DNA of 64,000 bases from Clarkia xantiana subsp. parviflora (lineage: Eukaryota; Streptophyta; Magnoliopsida; Myrtales; Onagraceae). The position numbers and the translations under genes are program-made. The notes below the pieces were generated by a model. The model was not told where the DNA came from. It was given only the letters and a program-made list of their open reading frames with translations, and searched no databases. Positions 1-8,894 of the stretch are shown here, piece by piece (position 1 is the first letter of the stretch; the number at the start of each line of letters is the position of its first letter). The stretch covers positions 1,778,001-1,842,000 of the forward strand of contig JAPTYO010000026.1 of NCBI GenBank assembly GCA_036873135.1, given 5' to 3'.

Positions 1-214
1 CCTATCAGCATTTAATGCTGGTCTGATCAAGAAAACTCCTCGAATCCAAGTAGGATCCCAAAGGATCTTGAAGAAATCCAAAGGCAAAGGCCCCCGACAA
101 AAGTTACGGCAATGGCCTCTGACGATTCAAATAAAGACCCCCCGACTGGGATGTAGAAGGGTCCGATACTGAAAGACGCGACGCACTATAAGTCCCTCAC
201 GTCTTGGGGGCAAA
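1..214 (+). other. 3' internal end and polypurine tract of a gypsy-type element
   Basis: No ORF of note. The segment ends at 203-214 in a purine-rich stretch (CTTGGGGGCAAA) directly followed by TGATGGGCCC, the arrangement of a polypurine tract next to the start of a 3' LTR. It is therefore read as the last internal bases of a plus-strand gypsy element whose coding part lies outside the window. What the preceding bases encode cannot be judged. Confidence 0.55.
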
Positions 215-663
215 TGATGGGCCCTGGCGAAGGCCGTTAGGCCCCTTAACGATTAACAAACGGCGACTAGGCCTAGTGGGCTAGGAGCTGGGCTGCTGGA
301 AGGCTAAGGGCTCCGACGAAAGGAGGCCCCGATATTGAATGGCCCCGAATAAGTATGGCTCCGATGGAATCAAGCCCCGAAGATATCGGACCTGGACGTA
401 GTCGGTCCCGATATGGGAGTTGACACCACTCCCCGACACCGAATCCTCAACGATGTACCTTGGGAGCCTCCGATAATGATCGAGACTCGCCAGGAAGAGC
501 CCAATCCCGGAAATCTCGCCACGATTACAATAGTGGTATAATGGGCGAGATATGTGGGATACGAATAACTGTACAAGATACATGGCAAGATATACGGCGA
601 GATATGTGGGATAATGGATCACAATCCAACCGCCTAATCAGGTAACTGGGATAGCCTTTCCTC

Positions 664-670
664 TATAAAA
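664..670 (+). promoter_or_regulatory. TATA box of the LTR promoter
   Basis: TATAAAA at 664-670 sits upstream of the GC-rich leader-like stretch and a splice-donor-like site at 1393. The same order occurs in the minus-strand LTRs at 29076-30690 and 55903-57370. Transcription would run on the plus strand into the downstream part of the LTR. Confidence 0.45.
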
Positions 671-1047
671 GGAGGGAAGTTATTCCAGATTAGGGTTACG
701 TTTTTACACATACACAAATACTGCTTGCTTGCTCTGTTGACTGCCGTACTTACGTTAAGCATCGGAGAGGGATTCTGGGCCACTGCCCTCTATTCCCCTT
801 TTACAGGATTGCGAGGAGCTAAGGAATCCGTCACCGTAACCGGAGCTCCCGCCGTGATCCAACAATCATCACATCACGAAGCTCCATCATCTCACCGCGC
901 CGGAATCGAGCCGCCACGACCTCCGATCTGCTTCCAACTGTAAATCCGTCATCTTCAACCGCATACGCTGCAAATCCCACATCCTCAGGTGGTCGCCGAT
1001 CTACACCGTTGTCCCCGACGTTCGCCGCAAGCCAGTCAAGCGCCACC

Positions 1048-1072
1048 CTCTCTCTCTCTCTCTCTCTCTCTC
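1048..1072. repeat. (CT)n microsatellite inside the LTR leader
   Basis: Twelve CT units in a row. A longer GA tract, which is CT on the opposite strand, lies at the corresponding place in the minus-strand LTR at 56711-56820, supporting homology of the two LTR segments. Confidence 0.9.
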
Positions 1073-1973
1073 GCAGAGTCCGGTTATCCCGATCGGACCG
1101 GAGCTCCGTCCACCATCCTTGTCGTCGACGCTCCCCCTTCCTCCACAGCTCTGTTATGCACTTCAACGACTCACTCCTTCCGAGACCTAGCATAGCGACG
1201 CTCATCCCGTCCTCTCCTCCGCTCCGATCTCCTTCTCCGCCCTCCGACCAAGACAAACTGCTCTCAGTCCGACCAACCTTCTCGTCGTTCACTCGAGGTC
1301 ACTCTGCACCAGCTGATATGTGCTTCGGTTGGCTTCTGGTCTTTACTTTGCTTAGGTGTTTCTTTAGTGCCGATCCTCTGTATTCCATCCAGGTAAAGCA
1401 CTTCCCTCTTATTATATTATTCTATGTTGAACTAGTTTTTAGTTAACTGATTACTATTTTATTAGATATATTGATCTAGTTGTTTGGTTAGGTGATAGGT
1501 ATTTTCATTAGGTTATTATATAATGACCTAGGTTTCATTAGATTTTTTTTATTTGACCTAAGCATGTTGACAATTCGAGTGATATTAATTTTTGTTATAG
1601 TAAGTAGTCTCGGTTGGTAGTCATAATTTGTTTACTATTACCGATTTACAAATTGTAATTATCTAATAAAAGAATTTAGATTTTTTTTTTAAACTGTTTT
1701 TATACTAACATTAAATTAAAATATTAAAATTGGCAAACAAGTGAGTTGAGTACCGAAAGGGCGAAGTTAAAAATTATATTTTTAACTCGTAATAGAATCC
1801 CCGAACTTGAATTTCTAATCGTAGACCGATTTTATACCTAGATGTTTAATTCGTTACTCGCTTAGGTAAATTTAGGATTCTAGTTAGCCTAATAATTAAC
1901 TAGTGGCGACTCTTTCCAAAACTGCACGTTTTTCAAAACGTAAATCGCCATAGGTCAGATTTTAGGTCCGGCA

Positions 1974-2749
1974 GATTTTTAAATATACTTTACGTTTTTA
2001 AAAATTCGTCAAAATTAGTTAATTTTAGATCAAATATTGGATTCCAACTTTGACTGACGTGTATGATCATCTCAAAATTTAATACTCGACGTCGTTATGG
2101 TAATATTTCAATTATTTACCTACTATAATTTTTTTTAAAAAATTACGATTCTTTTGGTATTTGAAAATTAAAAATATATGAAAATCTATCAATGTAATAT
2201 TTCTAGATGTAGTTCCCAAGATGTGCAAAATGGTTCATACGTATAATTATTGATATAATAATAGTGATTAATCAAATTCATTAAATCTATCGTATTTTTT
2301 TTCATAATCGGCTCTAACTGTAGCTCTTCGATTTACTATTGATTTCCAATATACGTAATATATTATAAATCATCCTTAAAAAAAAAATACAACAATGTAT
2401 CATAAACAAAATATTTTCCTTTTATACAATAATATAATGTAATGAGTGAATATAAAAGAAATAAATATACAACAAAATAATATAATTTTTTTAATAAAAA
2501 AAGATTCTATGTTTCAAAGTTTAAAATTGAAGGTTTTGACACATGGCGAAATATAAAAAAAAATTGGAAGCTCTGAAATTGATTCGAAATTAATAAGTAG
2601 TAACTTCGCTTCTTGTCATTATTTAAATGAGTTAATATTAAAAATAATTGATTATGACTCGTGTCATTAGCTCACTTAGTGTAACAAATTTATAAATATA
2701 AAGCAAAGAGAGAAGCAAAACAATTGAATAAAAAATATTAAAAAATTTG
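1974..2749. other. AT-rich stretch without recognised feature
   Basis: Very AT-rich, with no ORF of note, no primer binding site after 1973 and no similarity I can see to the other repeats here. It lies between the LTR ending at 1973 and the target duplication of the gypsy element starting at 2755. It may be old flanking DNA. Confidence 0.5.
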
Positions 2750-3062
2750 GTACCTGTTAGGTTCCGAGATTAGGGTCAACGGGCGGTCGACTCAAATCTC
2801 GTTCCTCACTGGAGATGTGAGGGATCCGGTACTCTCGGGTTGCGCTGTCTTAGCTTGCGTCCTTCCTTCCTTAGCTTCTCTTCTCCTTTCGCCCTGCAGA
2901 AGGGGCAGTACCAGGCACAGAGGGGGGGGGGGGGGGGTGGTGCCTGATGAACCCTCTCCGATGCCTAAGTCAGTACGGTTTTTTAGAGAGATAAAGCTAG
3001 AGAGATGTCAGAGCAAAATTATCCCAAATGCCAAGATGTTCAAATGAATAGTGGAGGTGGGG

Positions 3063-3070
3063 TATTTATA
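3063..3070 (-). promoter_or_regulatory. TATA box in gypsy LTR
   Basis: TATAAATA on the minus strand. The same motif is at 12492-12499 in the 5' LTR, where it would drive the gag transcript. Confidence 0.6.
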
Positions 3071-3224
3071 GGCAACAGTGTCATTAAGGTGGCTTAATGA
3101 CATCGTTAACCCTTAAACACAGTTAATTAACCTTTAAACACATAATTAAGACCTTAGGATACGGAGAAGGTAGGCGGAATAAACCGAGTGTGGGAGTCCA
3201 AGGATGGTGCCGGGGCCCTTGGGG

Positions 3225-3450
3225 GGAGGGAAATCCGACCCCCAAGGGTAGGGGTTGGGTGAGGGCACCCAACCCCTCCTAGGGAGGATGGGGTTGGCCA
3301 ACCCCATCCCCCCTAGGGGAGATCGGGTTGGCCGACCCGATCTCTCCTAGGAGAGATCGGGTGTGGCCACCCAACCTCACCTAGGTGCCGACCCGATCTC
3401 CCCTAGGGGAGGTCGGGTGTGGCCACCCAACCTCACCTAGGTGAGTTTGA
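3225..3450. repeat. Array of short palindromes in the gypsy 3' LTR
   Basis: Successive inverted repeats built from GATCGGG/CCCGATC and CCAACC/GGTTGG arms, with CCTAGG or GGCC centres. On one strand they could fold into a chain of hairpins. The matching array in the 5' LTR has a different number and order of units (about 12662-12895). In element orientation it lies upstream of the TATA box. Confidence 0.8.
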
Positions 3451-3599
3451 CTCGGCCGGACGAGCGCTTCGGCCTCGTCCGAGCCGTTGGTGTTCTCGCG
3501 AAGTGTTCGGGTTGAAGTTTCGATTTACAATCATTAATGGGATGATAAAAATACAACGATTCGGAAGTCAACGGGTTCAAATTGGGCGTATATCCATCA

Positions 3600-3612
3600 C
3601 ATGCCCCCGAGT
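3600..3612 (-). other. Polypurine tract
   Basis: On the minus strand ACTCGGGGGCATG directly precedes the LTR start TGATGG. It would prime plus-strand DNA synthesis of the element. Confidence 0.75.
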
Positions 3613-5179
3613 CAACCAATGGCCTAACCCTTGATTGACTCTATTTCCGGATGGTATGACACGCACAATTTGAAACCGGGGTTTTACCTTCTTGTCTGAA
3701 TGTTTGCTTACCCATGGATGCGTGCCTCTGACTCTGCCCCCTGCCTTATGAGATAGATGAATTGTAAACGTCAGAGTGGCACGGACGTGTGCCTAAGCAC
3801 GCGTCCGTCTGAGGTGGGAGTAATAAATCTATCTTTGCTACAGGCATATACTCAAAGAATATATGCTCGCATAGGGATGCAATACGAATGCAACTAAGTG
3901 ACTTATGCTTCAATTTCGTGCCGGGATTTTGCCTAAGTGATGAAAAATTTAATTTTGGCCAAAATTTTTTCCTAAGTATGGGATGCTCAAGAATAAGCCT
4001 AACTTGATAGTTTTTCTAAGTATGGAGATATACTTAGCCATAGTTAAAAGGGATAAAAGTGATGGTTTTTCTTTAGCCCTTGGATCTCATTTAAAGGTAA
4101 ATGGAGGGTGGTGATTAAAACTCTTTAAAAAACCCTACCATCTTTCAAATATAGAGGAGAGTTAAGAAAATACCTTAGTTATTCACCATAGCCACCCTTT
4201 TCCCTCTTTTCTCACCCTTGGAGAGCAAGAAAAGATTTGGAGCACACCCAAGGAGGAGGGCCGGCCAAAATTCTGGTGGTGGACCAGAAATTCCGACCGG
4301 CAAAGGAGAGGGGACGCCGGCGTCGGACGAAGGCAGCGGCTGGCTGGGACGACAGCCAGACTAGCAGCGGCGCGGAGGGACAGCAAGACGACGGCGAGGT
4401 CGCTGCCGGCGGGGACGGCTGCTGGTCCATCGAGGGCGATCGACGGCGAGGGGGGACGACTCCGGTGCGGCGTGCGGTGCTTTCCGGCGACGGTGGGGCG
4501 GACGAAATCAACTCCGGCGACGACAAGGTCTGACCTCCGGCGAGGGACTGATTTCCGGCGGTCTCCAAATTCGAAATCCGGACCTGTTTATCACATTGGG
4601 TCGGGTTTTCCGAAGGTCCACTCTTTTCCTTTTCGTTACCGCGTAAAATGTTGATTTTTGAATCGTCGATACTTGATTGCCAATACTTGATTGCCGAAAT
4701 TTGATTGAATGTGGGATTGCCGTGGATAGCCGTTGATAGTTGTGGATTTGGAAAAATTTTGCCGGTCGTCCGGAGAGAGTTTCTTGTCCGATTAAACTAT
4801 CCCCGTTTTGAATTTGATATTGCATTGCCGTTGGTGTGTTGATTTCCGTTGGAGGGCGTAACGGTAATTTTGCCCGAAAACCGACTTTAGGTTCGGATAA
4901 AATTATTCGATTTGGTTGTCGTGGTGTCCTTGGCTCATGTTGGCTATCTTTGTTGGGTGTCTTCGAATCTTTGGTTGTTGTCGTTGGTCGAGTGTCGGAG
5001 TACTCCTGGTTTTTCGGAAACTTTCTTGTCTTGATATTTGTCATGTCGTGGCAGGTACTGTATTCCTGGTGGTGTCTGCGCACACAGACTCTACAGAGGC
5101 GTTACATCCTCCGAAGGATGAGTGAGTACCTTTTCTCTTCTTTTTTGTCGCATTACTTTCTTTCCTATCATTAGCTTAG
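3613..5179 (+). promoter_or_regulatory. Upstream region of the antisense gene in the gypsy element
   Basis: No convincing ORF. The left part is AT-rich with a possible TATA-like AAATATAGAGG near 4146. A GC-rich stretch at about 4240-4560 resembles a transcribed leader. Splice-donor-like sites lie at 5055 (CAG|GTACTG) and 5122 (GTGAGT), and an acceptor at 5178/5179. The region probably holds promoter, leader and first exon of the plus-strand gene. A candidate start is the ATG at 5043, whose frame runs to the donor at 5055 and continues in frame from 5180, but this is unproven. Confidence 0.4.
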
Positions 5180-7512
5180 TGTTGCGATCTGGGCTGGGGT
5201 GTTAGTCGAAACTTGATTCGAACTTTGGGATTTCCTGCTACCTTTGCCTTAGGTCTCGCTGCCCTGTCGGAGAACCACCTAACTAGGTCCGATTACAATG
5301 AGCACGTTACCTTAGGAGATATCTGTCCCTTAGATGAGCCTCTATATCCTTTCCTCCCCTCCTTGGGGAATACCCGCGAGACGGTGACGGAGCCTCCTAG
5401 GGGGAAGGTCGTCGTTTACCCCTCCCAGATTCGATTTGGGTTGAGGTTGCCTTACTGCGATGACCTCGTAGAGTTGAGCAGGTTCTTCAGGATTTCTCCT
5501 GTGAACCTTGCCCCCAGTGCCCTCCGTGTCTGGGTGGGCTTCCGGGTGTTGTGCCATTGGTACTCCTGCAAGTACTCCCTCGTTCTGTTCCGATGTTTCT
5601 ACCGGTTCCAATACCAGACGAAGGTGGGGTTTGCGAGTTTCGTAACTCGCCATCCGACCTTCAAGGATCCCCGATTTGCTGATTTCGGGTTGAGTGGGGT
5701 CGAGTGGGATACCTCTCTTCGCTTCGTGGCCCGGAGTGACAACTCGGCCAGTCACTGGGCCAAGCATTACTTCTTCATCACGGATCGATACGTCACTTGG
5801 TCGGTCTTGAATGAGGATCGGTCGGATGGTTGGCCTGCTTTCGGGGAGTTCTCTTCCGTTGATTTAGAGACTATGAAGATCATTCACGAGAGCAACAGGA
5901 CTCGATCATACTGTCCCGTGTCCTTAGTGACTGAGACGGATCTTTACGAGGCCGGGATCAGTTTGACTCCTGACTCCCGGGGTTCGGTATGTTACTTAGT
6001 CTTCTCATCTTTATTTACTTTCTGCTCTTCCTTTGTAGGTTGGTTTCACGGAAAAACCTATAACGTGCAGGGAGCACCTGTTGACCTGAGCAAGAGGAAG
6101 GCTCCTTCTAGCTCCACTCTGAAGAAATCCCCCATGCCTGGGAAGAAGGCTGGGGCCTCTGGTATGCTTCCTCCTGTTTGCTTCTTTATGGTATACTTTG
6201 TGTTTTCCTTATCTTGTTTTTCTTACATTGCTAGGGCGCTCCCCCTTGGTGACCGAGAGGGTTGTCTCCGTAGGCAGAGACTCTGGACCTTCCAAGTCCA
6301 AGCCGCGGAGATCTGATTCTGAGGCCGGGGCCTCGGCTGCTAAGAGGAAGAAAGCTGCGGATCCTCCTTCGCCTGTTGCTCGTCCCCCGACCCTATATCG
6401 CGATAAGGAGATGGTGGTCGAAGAGGTGCCTTCCCACACTGACAAAGGGAAGCGACCTGTTGGTGGTGGTTCCCCTGCCCCCCAGCCGAGGGCGCGGTCC
6501 TCAGGTTTGATCTCTACCTTGTTACTGATTCTTTTATGTTTATATTTTCCTTTGACTTGCTTCGCTTGTATAGGTGGGCCTCCGACTTTGAGTCGGAAGG
6601 ATTTCGCACGTCTTACTGATGTAGATGTCGTTGGGTCTGAGTGGACTCCTTTCGCTGGTTTGAAGGAGTTCCACCTTGATAGCGGCTCCTCTTTGCGGAC
6701 TCCTGAGGTTGATGTCCGCGTACTTCGCGGTACCATTCCCCCTGGCAATCGTGTTGCTCAGCCCAAGTCTCCTGGGGAGACTCGGCGCTTTGTTCAGGGT
6801 GTACTCTCTCGTTATGCACCTGTGAGTTGTTCCTTGCTTTCTTCTTTATACTTTTATGTTGTTGGTCTTTCGGTTACTTATCCCTTGTTTAAATTATCAG
6901 GGTATGTCTGACATGGTGAACATGTCATCACTCGTGCTCGAGCTATCTGACGAGAAGAAGACCCTTGAGGACAGCCAGGTCTCTCTGAAGGCGGAGCTCG
7001 CCACTGTGGCTGAGAAGACGCGCTTATCTGATCTGAAGATGCAGGAGCTCAGGGACCAAGTGTCCTTACTTGAGACTACCGTAGGTAGCTTACGCCGGGA
7101 GGCTGAGGTTGCATCTTCACTTCACTCTGAGGAGTTGCGGAAGTTGGAGGCTAGGTGTCAGGCGGAGGAGAGGACTGTCGCAGTGTATGAGTACAAGGCA
7201 TCCTTTGCCTTCACTGCTGATTATAGCGCGCGGCTCACTCAGGAGATGAACCAGTTTGGTGAGTATCTGGTTGATCATATTTTCCGCATTGATCCTCAGT
7301 TTCCAGTTGGTGATCTTGGTGATTTCGGGCCATACGCTACTGGCTATATGGCTGTCCTTAGGGGTCAGGCTGCTGTTGCAGACGAGCCTGTCCCTACACA
7401 GGCGGATGCTACACCTGTGGAGATCGATACCTCAGACTCCTCCTCTTCGTCCATCTCTGCCGGTGGTTCAGCCTCAGGGGGTGAGGGTGACTCTCCCGAA
7501 GGCTCTGATTGA
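5180..7512 (+). CDS. Spliced antisense protein, putative gypsy-type transposon domain (PF04195-like) with C-terminal coiled coil
   Basis: Exons 5180-5986, 6071-6161, 6235-6504, 6574-6821 and 6901-7512. The four introns (84, 73, 69 and 79 nt) all start GT, end AG and keep one frame, giving about 675 codons plus an unresolved first exon. Exon 1 has the pattern of the plant family called putative gypsy type transposon (PF04195): a LPYCDDLVELSRFF helix, then WVGFRVLCHWY, then FITDRYVTW. Exons 2-3 are Lys/Ser/Pro-rich and possibly disordered. Exon 5 is Leu/Glu-rich and coiled-coil-like, ending in a Ser/Gly/Asp tail. Its molecular role is not known to me. It lies between gag and the 3' LTR, opposite in strand to gag, and its 3' end faces that of gag across a tandem array. 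It is not a retroviral enzyme. Family call fairly sure, first exon unsure. Confidence 0.72.
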
Positions 7513-7896
7513 TGTGTTTACATCTTGCCATCTTTGTGTATATAACCACTCCTTCTCCCCTTTAATGGGTTGAGTATCTTTTGGGATTGTTGTGGGGTTT
7601 TATGTTGCTTTCCTTTGTCGTATTGTGCTGTTGACTACGTGGTTCACTTGGCTTTACATTGGTACTTCTCATGCTTTTGTATATATCCCTTTGATTATGG
7701 ACTCTTCTCTTGGTGTGTTTCCTTTACTTATCCTTCTTTCGTGTTTTCCTTCATGCCATACCTGCTATTTCATCAAGAAAAAACATTTATATGTTCTTCA
7801 TATCACTTTACTTTGAAATTACTTTCTCATGGGATCCTTCTCAGTATGGTGCGATTATCTCTTCTGATACCCTTTAAATGGTATATGTGGTACTGT
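7513..7896 (+). other. 3' untranslated stretch of the antisense gene
   Basis: T-rich sequence after the stop at 7510-7512. No coding signal or clear poly(A) site is recognised. It ends where the tandem array begins. Confidence 0.4.
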
Positions 7897-8634
7897 TAGA
7901 CCAAAGATACGCTTTTGGTGGGCGTCGAAAACTGTTCACGAGACAGGCTCTCGGAGGGCACTTAACGTTTCATAGGATAGGCTCCTGGAGGGCACATGTT
8001 AGACCAAAGATACGCTCCTGGTTGGCATCGAAAACTGTTCACGAGACAGGCTCTCGGAGGGCACTTAACGTTTCACAGGATAGGCTCCTGGAGGGCACAG
8101 GTTAGACCAAAGATACGCTCCTGGTGGGCGTCGAAGCTGGTAGTTTGAAATCTACCTCAAGATACGCTCTTGGGGGCGTCGAATCTGGTAGTGTTTTTTC
8201 TACCTCAAGATACGCTCTTAGAGGCGTCGAATCTGGTAGGTTGCAAATCTACCTCAAGATACGCTCCTGGGGGCGTCGAAATTCGTAGTTTTTGGAAACC
8301 ACTCTCAAGATACGCTCTTGGTGCGTCGAAGGTCGTAGTGTAATAACTACTCTCAAGATACGCTCTTGGGGGCGTCGAAGGTCGTAGTATGAACACTACT
8401 CTCAAGATACGCTCCTGGGGGCGTCGAAATTCGTAGTTTTTGGAAACCACTCTCAAGATACGCTCTTGGGGGCGTCGAGGGTCGTAGTATGAATACTACT
8501 CTCAAGATACGCTCTTGGGGGCGTCGAATGTCGTAGTATGAAAACTACTCTCAAGATACGCTCTTGGGGGCGTCGATTGTCGTAGTATAAGAACTACTCT
8601 CAAGATACGCTCTTGGGGGCGTCGAACCTGTCGT
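7897..8634. repeat. Tandem array of ~48-bp units (13 core copies)
   Basis: The core AAGATACGCTCTTGGGGGCG followed by TCGAA recurs about 13 times. The first two units are about 102 bp long and include GTTCACGAGACAGGCTC; the rest are spaced 47-52 bp and carry a variable GTAGTATGAA..ACTACT portion. The array separates the converging 3' ends of the antisense gene (7512) and gag (8895). Confidence 0.9.
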
Positions 8635-8894
8635 TGACTTGACGTCATATCTGTGTAAGGATAACTTCATGATTATATCACCACATTCATTGGAAAATTC
8701 CCTTGAAGGAAATTCTACTCTCTTAAGAGCATTCATGTTTTTTGTACACATGTGGTGCCTTGGGTGGGTCAAGACACCCTTTGGAGGAAATCAAAGATAG
8801 TTGTAGAGTTGGAGTAACTTCTTGAGTTCTCCTTCTCAGAAGTTGTTTTTGAAAAACTTGGAAAGCTTGAACATGCAAAGTGCTGAATATGAAA
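8635..8894. other. Spacer between tandem array and gag stop
   Basis: 260 bp with no recognised domain. In element orientation it is the position where pol would start, and nothing resembling pol is present. Confidence 0.5.

Larger units (their letters stand above)
215..1973 (+). repeat. Long gypsy LTR (3' LTR), plus strand
   Basis: Starts TGATGG after a polypurine tract and ends GTCCGGCA. The last ~235 bases (about 1740-1973) match, in reverse complement, the LTR ends at 29076, 55903 and 59295, which fixes the right boundary. In order it holds an upstream part, a TATA box at 664, a GC-rich exon-like stretch with a CT microsatellite (1048-1072), a splice-donor-like AG|GTAAAG at 1392/1393, and an AT-rich tail. 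The upstream half does not match the other copies. An alternative reading is a separate gypsy LTR (215 to about 805, ending TTTTACA) abutting a truncated LARD-type LTR. No primer binding site follows 1973, which fits a 3' LTR. Confidence 0.5.
2755..3599 (-). repeat. 3' LTR of the gypsy element 2755-13040
   Basis: 845 bp. Read on the minus strand it starts TGATGGATATACG at 3599 and ends CGGAACCTAACA at 2755. It has a TATA box at 3063-3070, a run of 16 G at about 2922-2937 and a palindrome array at 3225-3450. It pairs with 12192-13040. Confidence 0.93.

Noticed and set aside
1009..1446. Ser/Arg-rich ORF in the GC-rich LTR stretch
   Set aside because: Composition-driven, spans the CT microsatellite and a splice-donor-like site, has no domain, and is not kept as a frame in the homologous LTRs.
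3225..3450. Rho-independent terminators
   Set aside because: Hairpins without T tracts in plant LTR DNA; bacterial termination does not apply.
4183..4568. Overlapping ORFs on both strands in the GC-rich region
   Set aside because: Likely leader of the antisense gene; both strands are open because of GC content and no domain is visible.
5987..6038. A 52-nt intron ending at TTTGTAG in the antisense gene
   Set aside because: It would shift the frame against exon 2. Using the acceptor at 6069/6070 gives an 84-nt intron and an unbroken frame.
7897..8634. CRISPR-like regular repeats
   Set aside because: Units are contiguous and variable, with no distinct spacers, and sit inside a plant retrotransposon.
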